Below are positions 7,205 to 10,737 of a DNA stretch of 12,699 nt, one piece after another. The stretch comes from Oscillospiraceae bacterium (GTDB taxonomy: Bacteria; Bacillota; Clostridia; Oscillospirales; Ruminococcaceae), in assembly GCA_014858325.1 (NCBI GenBank), contig RKCM01000219.1:1-12699 (forward strand), written 5' to 3'. The notes under the pieces were generated by a model. That model made no database searches, was not told the origin of the DNA, and saw only the letters and a program-made list of their open reading frames with translations. The translations under genes were made by a program, and so were the position numbers. The first letter of the stretch is position 1; each line of letters opens with the position of its first letter.

Positions 7205-8497
7205 ATGGAACAGTCGCTGTACAATGCCTATCTGGAGATCTTGAAGGAGGAGCTGGTGCCCGCGATGGGCTGCACCGAGCCCATCGCCGTGGCCTATGCC
7301 GCCGCGCTGGCAGCCCGGGCACTGGGCTGCCCGGCGGAAAAGGCCGAGGTCGCGGCCAGCGCCAACATCATCAAGAACGTCAAGAGCGTGGTGGTGCCCC
7401 ACACGGGGGGCCGCCGGGGCATTGCTGCTGCTGCCGCCGCCGGCATCGTGGCGGGCGATGCGGACAAGGAGCTGGAGGTGCTCTGCGGCGTGACGGAGGA
7501 AGACCTGACCCGGATGGCAGATTTCCTGGCCAGCACCCCCATCGAGGTGGAACGCTCCGGCAAGCCCTACCTGTTTGACATTCAGGTGCGGCTGTTCGGC
7601 GGCGGACACACCGCCTACGCCGAGATCGCGGGCCACCACACCAACGTCATCGCCCTGCAGCGGGACGGCGAGGTGCTGGTGGAAAAAGAGTATCTGGAGC
7701 AGACCAGCACCCACGCCACCGACCACAGCCTGCTGAATGTGGAGCAGATCGTTCGGTTTGCCGACGAAGCCGACCTCGATGATGTGCGCCCGACTTTGCA
7801 GCAGCAGATCGACTGCAACACCGCCATTGCCCGGCAGGGGCTGGAGGGCCACTGGGGCGCGGAGATCGGCCGCATCCTGCTGCGCTCCTACGGCGACACC
7901 GTCCACAACCGCGCCAAGGCCTGGGCGGCGGCGGGCTCCGACGCCCGGATGAACGGCTGCGAGCTGCCCGTCGTCATCAACTCCGGCAGCGGCAATCAGG
8001 GCCTGACTGCGTCCCTGCCCGTCATCGTCTACGCCCGGGAGATGGGTGTCTCGGAGGACACCCTCCTCCGGGCCCTGCTGGTGTCCAACCTCGTCACCAT
8101 CCACCTCAAGACCGGCATCGGCCCCCTCTCCGCCTACTGCGGCGCCACCAGCGCAGGCTGCGGCGCGGGCGCGGGCATCACCTACCTCCACGGCGGCCGC
8201 TACAATGAGATCGCCCACACCGTCGTCAACGCGCTGGCCATCAACTCCGGCATGGTGTGCGACGGTGCCAAGGCCAGCTGCGCCGCCAAGATCGCTTCCG
8301 CTGTGGAAGCGGGCCTGCTGGGCATGCAGATGCAGATGCACGACAGCGAGTTCGTGGGCGGCGACGGCATCGTGCTGAAGGGCGTGGAAAACACCATCCG
8401 CAACGTGAGCAAGATGGCCCACGACGGCATGGCCGAGACCGACCGCGAGATCATCCGCCTCATGATTGCCCCGCAGGAGGGCGTAAGCGGGTGCTGA
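7205..8497 (+). CDS. UPF0597 / L-cysteine desulfidase (CyuA-like) family enzyme
   Basis: 430 aa, full length for the family that includes E. coli CyuA (YhaM) and archaeal L-cysteine desulfidase; the fold is related to the alpha part of Fe-S L-serine dehydratase. Known members split L-cysteine into pyruvate, ammonia and sulfide with a [4Fe-4S] cluster. Visible family motifs: MGCTEP (C23), VVVPHTGG (63-69), NSGSGNQG (259-266), YCGATSAGCGAG (C312, C319) and VCDGAKASC (C352, C359). C23, C312 and C352 are the natural cluster ligands. The ATG at 7205 has GGAGG 8 nt upstream. It shares a transcript with the AGCS symporter, suggesting import followed by degradation of the same amino acid. Cysteine versus serine as substrate cannot be settled from sequence. 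The protein ends in a cysteine. No clear terminator follows before the small-RNA locus at 8524. Confidence 0.85.
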   Translation: MEQSLYNAYLEILKEELVPAMGCTEPIAVAYAAALAARALGCPAEKAEVAASANIIKNVKSVVVPHTGGRRGIAAAAAAGIVAGDADKELEVLCGVTEEDLTRMADFLASTPIEVERSGKPYLFDIQVRLFGGGHTAYAEIAGHHTNVIALQRDGEVLVEKEYLEQTSTHATDHSLLNVEQIVRFADEADLDDVRPTLQQQIDCNTAIARQGLEGHWGAEIGRILLRSYGDTVHNRAKAWAAAGSDARMNGCELPVVINSGSGNQGLTASLPVIVYAREMGVSEDTLLRALLVSNLVTIHLKTGIGPLSAYCGATSAGCGAGAGITYLHGGRYNEIAHTVVNALAINSGMVCDGAKASCAAKIASAVEAGLLGMQMQMHDSEFVGGDGIVLKGVENTIRNVSKMAHDGMAETDREIIRLMIAPQEGVSGC

Positions 8498-8523
8498 AGA
8501 ACTGTAAATTTTTTGTGCGGTGC

Positions 8524-8551
8524 TTGACTTCCTCAGCAAAGCGCATATAAT
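8524..8551 (+). promoter_or_regulatory. Promoter of convergent small RNA (locus 1 antitoxin)
   Basis: TTGACT (8524-8529), 16-nt spacer, TATAAT (8546-8551). The predicted start is at about 8558, exactly where the direct repeat begins. No open reading frame with a ribosome binding site follows, so the product should be non-coding. Confidence 0.8.
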
Positions 8552-8557
8552 AGAATT

Positions 8558-8592
8558 GCGAATGATATGTGAGACTCGTTCATGGCTCTCAC
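8558..8592 (+). repeat. Direct repeat copy A (in antisense RNA 5' end)
   Basis: It shares GCGAATGATATG exactly with copy B at 8723-8754. After a 3-nt length difference, CTCGTTCATGGCTCTCAC matches CTCGCTCATGGCGCTCAC at 16 of 18 positions. The repeat gives the antisense RNA complementarity in trans to the toxin initiation region. Confidence 0.85.
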
Positions 8593-8593
8593 A

Positions 8594-8645
8594 AAAAAGA
8601 AGAACCCCCTTCGGAGCTGCTATCTCCAAAGGGGGTCTTCTTTTT
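8594..8645. terminator. Bidirectional terminator shared by toxin mRNA and antisense RNA
   Basis: AAAAAGAAGA-a-CCCCCTT pairs with AAGGGGG-TCTTCTTTTT, with an inner GGAG/CTCC stem and a 7-nt loop. A-tracts and T-tracts on both sides make it work in both directions. It lies directly behind the peptide stop codon on the minus strand and ends the small RNA on the plus strand. Confidence 0.9.
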
Positions 8646-8745
8646 AGTGCTTGCTGTCCTTATTCTGTCCGTCAAGCCACTTGTAGATGTAGTTTGCCAC
8701 TACACCCGCTGCGACAGACAATGCGAATGATATGATCTCGCTCAT
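8644..8745 (-). CDS. Small hydrophobic peptide, 33 aa; putative Fst-like type I toxin
   Basis: The peptide begins MSEIISFALSVAAGVVANY and ends IYKWLDGQNKDSKH. One membrane span (about residues 4-21) is followed by a WLD motif and a short polar tail. The start at 8745 has a very strong ribosome binding site, GGGGGTGAG, 5 nt upstream. Length (33 aa), N-terminal M.e.iS, single helix and the LD near residue 25 resemble Fst of Enterococcus pAD1 as I remember it, though the IAPI.VG core of classical Fst is absent. Such peptides disturb the membrane when over-expressed. It has its own promoter (8798-8826), an SD-masking leader hairpin, and an antisense RNA facing it. It would be missed by gene callers with a length cut-off. 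Expression and toxicity are not shown; a regulatory or other membrane peptide is the alternative. Confidence 0.8.
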   Translation of the reverse strand: MSEIISFALSVAAGVVANYIYKWLDGQNKDSKH

Positions 8746-8754
8746 GGCGCTCAC
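8723..8754 (+). repeat. Direct repeat copy B (toxin start region)
   Basis: This copy covers, on the minus strand, the ribosome binding site, the ATG (8743-8745) and the first seven codons of the 33-aa peptide. It mirrors copy A at 8558-8592. Copies of this kind around the initiation codon and in the antisense RNA are the DRa/DRb hallmark of par-type loci. Confidence 0.85.
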
Positions 8755-8755
8755 C

Positions 8756-8787
8756 CCCTTTCTCCATGAAGATGGAGTGGAGAAGGG
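8756..8787 (-). promoter_or_regulatory. Leader hairpin partly masking toxin 1 Shine-Dalgarno
   Basis: In the minus-strand RNA CCCTTCTCC (8779-8787) pairs with GGAGAA-a-GGG (8756-8765), 9 bp with one bulge. The 3' arm runs into the AGGGGGTGAG ribosome binding site. This would hold back translation until the RNA is processed or refolds, as in several type I toxin mRNAs. Confidence 0.65.
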
Positions 8788-8797
8788 CAGCGATTTT

Positions 8798-8826
8798 AGT
8801 ATAGCATAGGTTTCGACAAATGGACA
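8798..8826 (-). promoter_or_regulatory. Promoter of toxin 1 mRNA
   Basis: Extended TGC-TATACT (-10 at 8798-8803) with a weak TGTCCA 17 nt upstream (8821-8826). The mRNA would run from about 8791 to about 8594, about 200 nt, close to the size of pAD1 RNA I. Confidence 0.65.
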
Positions 8827-8838
8827 GCAGAAAGAAAG

Positions 8839-8924
8839 TTCTCGTCAAAGCCGCTAAATCACGCCCCCTGTTTTTGTGTGTCTGAACGAAAATGGCTTTG
8901 TTTTCCAAAAGCCCTTGACGAGAA
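8839..8924. repeat. Inverted repeat in the divergent promoter region
   Basis: TTCTCGTCAA (8839-8848) and its exact complement TTGACGAGAA (8915-8924) are 66 bp apart. The right arm contains the -35 box of the lipoprotein promoter. The left arm lies just upstream of the toxin 1 promoter, in mirror orientation. Confidence 0.6.
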
Positions 8925-8945
8925 TGTAGGGGTGGGGGGTATAAT
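8915..8945 (+). promoter_or_regulatory. Promoter of lipoprotein gene
   Basis: TTGACG (8915-8920) and a perfect TATAAT (8940-8945). The spacer is 19 nt, longer than usual, and very G-rich (AGGGGTGGGGGG), which suggests weak or activator-dependent firing. Confidence 0.6.
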
Positions 8946-9002
8946 GAAAGAACAAGGCAAAGAGCCTTGAAAAGTCAAGAAATGACGAGGAGGATGTTTC
9001 AG

Positions 9003-9503
9003 ATGAAAGCATTCAAAAAACTGGCAGCCGCTGTTCTGGTGTGTGTAATGGCTCTGACGATGCTGACCGCTTGCGGCGGCGGAAGTTCCAGTGGGGGCTT
9101 CTCCAGTGCAGCATTCACCAAGAAGGTCAACGATAAACTGGCAGCAAAGGGCTCCAGCATTGTGCTCCAGAATGATGATGCCATGGTCAAGAAGGCAAAC
9201 GATGTGGCAAGAATCATGAATATCTCCAGCTCTGACGTGAAGAATATGACGGATGAACAGAAGTTCTCGTATTTCTTCCAGAAGCTGTTTACGGTTGGGA
9301 CCACTGTTAAATTTGCAGATAATGAGGATTTTGAATGGCTTGACGGTGAAACGGAAGACCAAATGGCAGAAAACTACGCAAATGAGTTGATTCAGGATGC
9401 TGGCAGTATGACGGTCAGCAAAATAGGTTTTGCAAAGAGCAGCGTTGACGGTCAGCCCACGGTATGGTGCGTTTATACCTATACAGAAGTGAGCGCAAAC
9501 TAA
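9003..9503 (+). CDS. Secreted lipoprotein of unknown function, 166 aa
   Basis: The ATG at 9003 was chosen because AGGAGG lies 9 nt upstream; the in-frame TTG at 8967 and the ATG at 8994 fit worse. Residues 1-24 are a lipoprotein signal peptide: basic MKAFKK, hydrophobic AAAVLVCVMALTM, and lipobox LTAC with C24 as the lipid-modified cysteine. A Gly/Ser linker (GGGSSSGG) follows. The mature part is acidic and mostly helical, then ends in a beta-like WCVYTYTEV. I recognise no domain. It should be anchored on the outer face of the membrane. It is monocistronic, with its own promoter and terminator. Codon use is less GC-biased than in the metabolic genes around it, fitting an accessory origin. It sits between two toxin-like loci, but nothing in the sequence ties it to them functionally. 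Confidence 0.85.
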   Translation: MKAFKKLAAAVLVCVMALTMLTACGGGSSSGGFSSAAFTKKVNDKLAAKGSSIVLQNDDAMVKKANDVARIMNISSSDVKNMTDEQKFSYFFQKLFTVGTTVKFADNEDFEWLDGETEDQMAENYANELIQDAGSMTVSKIGFAKSSVDGQPTVWCVYTYTEVSAN

Positions 9504-9517
9504 CAAACTAAACCACC

Positions 9518-9556
9518 AAGGCTCCGGGAAGGGGAAAAGCTTCTCGGGGCTTTTTA
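9518..9556 (+). terminator. Terminator of lipoprotein gene
   Basis: AAGGCTCCG pairs with CGGGGCTTT and inner GAAG pairs with CTTC, followed by a T-run (9551-9555), 14 nt after the stop codon. Confidence 0.85.
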
Positions 9557-9593
9557 TATGTCTGCGGCCGCTTGTGTGAGGAAAAAATGAGAA

Positions 9594-9630
9594 CGTCCCA
9601 TTAAAAGTGTGACTTTTATGGGGCGCTTTT
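9594..9630 (+). terminator. Strong hairpin, terminator-like, in the 342-nt gap before locus 2
   Basis: CGTCCCATTAAAAGT (9594-9608) and ACTTTTATGGGGCG (9612-9625) form a 14-bp stem with one bulge and a 3-nt loop, followed by CTTTT. It could be a backup terminator behind the lipoprotein gene or a remnant of a repeat. The rest of the gap 9504-9845 holds the locus 2 antisense promoter, the toxin 2 terminator and the antisense RNA; I see no protein gene in it. Confidence 0.5.
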
Positions 9631-9683
9631 GACGTGTCTGCATAAGTTGGAAAAGAAAACGTACGATTTCTTCAAAAAAGTGC

Positions 9684-9712
9684 TTGCCAAAAAATAAGAA
9701 CGGTGGTAAAAT
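9684..9712 (+). promoter_or_regulatory. Convergent promoter at locus 2 (antisense RNA)
   Basis: TTGCCA (9684-9689), 17-nt spacer, extended TGG-TAAAAT (9707-9712). It points at the 3' end of the minus-strand toxin 2 gene, with no translatable frame behind it. Confidence 0.75.
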
Positions 9713-9718
9713 AGAACG

Positions 9719-9857
9719 TGTGCATTAGTGCGATTTTGCTGGCAAAAAGAAAAGGCGCTGCCCCTGCAAAGGGTCAGCACCCGCTCAAGAAAAAACGGTT
9801 AATGCAACGGATGTGCTCGGTAAGGCCTGGAAAACTGAACCGAGCTCATTTCGTTTT
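9719..9857 (+). ncRNA. Putative antisense RNA to toxin 2 mRNA 3' end
   Basis: It starts at the promoter above. A possible end is the hairpin GCTCGGT (9815-9821)/ACCGAGC (9839-9845) followed by TCATTTCGTTTT. This RNA would be complementary to the toxin 2 stop codon and 3' untranslated region over roughly 110 nt, the geometry of RatA and SR4 antitoxins. The 3' end is uncertain because the hairpin has a weak T-tract. I see no strong repeat copy aimed at the toxin start, unlike locus 1. Confidence 0.55.
9744..9781 (-). terminator. Terminator of toxin 2 mRNA
   Basis: On the minus strand GGTGCTGACCC pairs with GGGGCAGCGCC around TTTGCA, followed by TTTTCTTTTT. A G-U wobble on this strand would be an A-C mismatch on the other, and no T-run follows on the plus strand, so it serves minus-strand transcription. 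Confidence 0.8.
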
Positions 9858-10022
9858 GCGGTATTTGCAAGTCTCACAACTACAATTACTGCCGCCGCCG
9901 TCGCTGCGGAAGAGATCAATCAGAAAGTGAATGACCTGAACCACGCCAAGGATCACGCCCCCAATGAGGACGAGCAGAGCGAGGAAGAAGGAAAGCAGCA
10001 GGAAGATCTGTTCAAATGTCAT
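9846..10022 (-). CDS. Small membrane peptide, 58 aa, with Cys-rich tail; putative holin-like type I toxin
   Basis: The ATG at 10022 (MTFEQIFLLLSFFLALLVL) has GAGGTGG 5 nt upstream; the frame extends further up but without support. Residues 6-38 are very hydrophobic with a GG break at 21-22. Then come FRSDGGG and a tail NCSCETCKYRKTK with three cysteines (C47, C49, C52) and basic residues. The M(T)TFEQ/E...L opening and membrane span resemble the putative holin-like toxin family (TxpA/BsrG-type small peptides), but the Cys tail is unusual for it. The gene has a near-consensus promoter, a long leader with an SD-masking hairpin, its own terminator and a convergent promoter at its 3' end, as expected of a type I toxin. 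A plus-strand frame over the same DNA is its shadow. Toxicity is inferred. Confidence 0.7.
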   Translation of the reverse strand: MTFEQIFLLLSFFLALLVLIGGVILGVVQVIHFLIDLFRSDGGGSNCSCETCKYRKTK

Positions 10023-10027
10023 GATAA

Positions 10028-10066
10028 CCACCTCATTTTTGTTGGGTAAGAAGTAGATGAGTGTGG
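10028..10066 (-). promoter_or_regulatory. Leader hairpin sequestering toxin 2 Shine-Dalgarno
   Basis: On the minus strand CCAC-a-CTCAT (10057-10066) pairs with ATGAGGTGG (10028-10036), 9 bp with one bulge and a 20-nt loop. The 3' arm contains the whole GAGGTGG ribosome binding site, so the full-length mRNA should be poorly translated. Confidence 0.7.
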
Positions 10067-10157
10067 ATGCCGACAAATCGCAGCTGCAACGCCTTTTCCA
10101 TCGAAGAAAGAACCCGCAAAGTAATTCTTTTGCGCTTGCCTTGCAGGGTACCCCTTT

Positions 10158-10186
10158 ACTATATCAGAAACTTGAAGGTTTTACAA
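10158..10186 (-). promoter_or_regulatory. Promoter of toxin 2 mRNA
   Basis: On the minus strand: TTGTAA (10181-10186), 17-nt spacer, extended TGA-TATAGT (-10 at 10158-10163). The start near 10151 gives a leader of about 128 nt, long for so small a gene. A further small hairpin (CGCAAA/TTTGCG, 10115-10134) lies in it. Confidence 0.75.
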
Positions 10187-10192
10187 TGAGCG

Positions 10193-10223
10193 AGCCCGAT
10201 AATGTGTGAGGAAATATCGGGCT
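10193..10223. repeat. Inverted repeat at the edge of the nuclease remnant
   Basis: AGCCCGATA (10193-10201) and TATCGGGCT (10215-10223), 9 bp perfect, 13-nt loop. No T-run on either side. It lies just upstream of the toxin 2 promoter and at the 5' boundary of the truncated frame. Confidence 0.6.
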
Positions 10224-10520
10224 GGTTTGGACGATATTTTGTATAATATGGATAAAGTGGATTCTGCGCGTGTGATCAAGGCGGTGACGAATACGCCGCT
10301 GGACATTCCCGAAGAAGCAGAGGTGATCGATATGTGCAAAGCCGTGGAAGATATGATGAACGACAGCAAAGAAAAAGGCAAGGCCGAAGGACGCACGGAG
10401 GGTATGGTGGCCGCTCTGGCTGGGCTCGTAAAAGACGGCCTGCTGAGCCTGAAAGATGCCGCACTCCGGGCGAACATGACGGAGAGCGCATTCGAGGCCG
10501 AAATGCAGAAGCTGTCCTGA
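10206..10520 (+). pseudogene. C-terminal remnant of Rpn-family PD-(D/E)XK nuclease/transposase
   Basis: About 104 residues. The sequence LDIPEEAEVIDMCKAVEDM, then the charged stretch NDSKEKGKAEGRTEG, then VAALAGLVKDGLLSLKDAALRANMTESAFEAEM, matches the usual C-terminal tail of Rpn-type recombination-promoting nucleases (transposase_31-like), which normally have a nuclease domain of about 200 residues in front. That domain is missing here: the frame opens at a GTG with no ribosome binding site, inside an inverted repeat, right beside the toxin 2 promoter. So this is read as a decayed 3' fragment. An independent small coiled protein is possible but less likely. The gene is evidence of past mobile-element or rearrangement activity at this site. 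Confidence 0.6.
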
Positions 10521-10539
10521 CAGCAACGTGAATCATGTA

Positions 10540-10578
10540 ACGAGAGCTCTCGTAGCCAAAGCGCTGCGGGGGCTTTTT
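10540..10578 (+). terminator. Palindrome and weak terminator after the nuclease remnant
   Basis: The perfect 14-bp palindrome ACGAGAGCTCTCGT (10540-10553) is followed by AGCC (10554-10557) pairing GGCT (10571-10574) and a T-run (10574-10578). Probably the original terminator of the nuclease gene. Confidence 0.45.
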
Positions 10579-10586
10579 GCGCCTTG

Positions 10587-10620
10587 CTTTTTGCAGCTTT
10601 TCTAAAACAAATGCAAAAAG
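10587..10620. repeat. Inverted repeat upstream of the alcohol dehydrogenase promoter
   Basis: CTTTTTGCA (10587-10595) and TGCAAAAAG (10612-10620), 9 bp perfect, 16 nt apart. It could be a hairpin or a binding site; function not known. Confidence 0.5.
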
Positions 10621-10623
10621 TAA

Positions 10624-10654
10624 AAGAATTTCATGAAAATTATAAGAATTTCAT
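10624..10654. promoter_or_regulatory. Tandem 11-bp direct repeats directly upstream of adh -35
   Basis: AAGAATTTCAT occurs at 10624-10634 and 10644-10654, exactly 20 bp apart, which places both on nearly the same face of the helix. The first also carries the palindrome TTTCATGAAA. The position just above the -35 box suits an activator. Confidence 0.5.
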
Positions 10655-10655
10655 A

Positions 10656-10673
10656 TTGCATAATATTTAACAA
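10656..10673 (+). promoter_or_regulatory. Candidate Rex (redox repressor) operator
   Basis: TTGCATA-ATAT-TTAACAA has the 7-4-7 layout of the clostridial Rex site TTGTTAA-N4-TTAACAA. The right half is perfect and the left half matches 4 of 7. It covers the -35 box. Rex commonly represses fermentative alcohol dehydrogenases when NADH is low. Confidence 0.45.
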
Positions 10674-10684
10674 AGTGGTAAAGT
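10656..10684 (+). promoter_or_regulatory. Promoter of the alcohol dehydrogenase gene
   Basis: TTGCAT (10656-10661), 17-nt spacer, extended TGG-TAAAGT (10679-10684). Leader about 47 nt, ending in AGGAGGT. Confidence 0.7.
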
Positions 10685-10737
10685 AAGGACAAAGAGAGCC
10701 CGCAGAGAGCGGGCAGAGATTTAGGAGGTTTTTCATT

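Larger units (their letters stand above)
8558..8645 (+). ncRNA. Putative antisense RNA antitoxin (RNA II-like), about 88 nt
   Basis: It is bounded by a consensus promoter and an intrinsic terminator. The 5' part contains a hairpin with TGTGAG (8568-8573) pairing CTCACA (8588-8593) around a 14-nt loop ACTCGTTCATGGCT. That loop is nearly complementary to the start codon region of the 33-aa peptide mRNA. The 3' half is the shared terminator and is fully complementary to the 3' end of the same mRNA. This matches the two-contact design of RNA II in the pAD1 par locus: a loop plus 5' repeat that target translation initiation, and terminator loops that pair. Role inferred from architecture; expression not shown. 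Confidence 0.75.

Noticed and set aside
5654..8629. 991-aa open frame on the minus strand
   Set aside because: It lies antisense over the AGCS and UPF0597 genes. His/Gly/Gln/Ala/Val-rich nonsense composition with no domain; arises from GC-rich third positions.
8558..8754. CRISPR-like repeat array
   Set aside because: Only two imperfect copies, one inside a coding/ribosome binding region; explained by the par-like design.
8859..9506. 215-aa minus-strand frame across the lipoprotein gene
   Set aside because: Antisense to a gene with signal peptide, lipobox, ribosome binding site, promoter and terminator.
9555..9644. 29-codon minus-strand frame starting MQTRQKRPIK
   Set aside because: No ribosome binding site or promoter; runs through a strong hairpin.
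9718..10049. Plus-strand frames of 70 and 78 aa over locus 2
   Set aside because: No ribosome binding site; composition is the mirror of the membrane peptide. The plus-strand transcript is better read as antisense RNA.
10193..10223. Intrinsic terminator at the inverted repeat
   Set aside because: Good 9-bp stem but no T-run on either strand.
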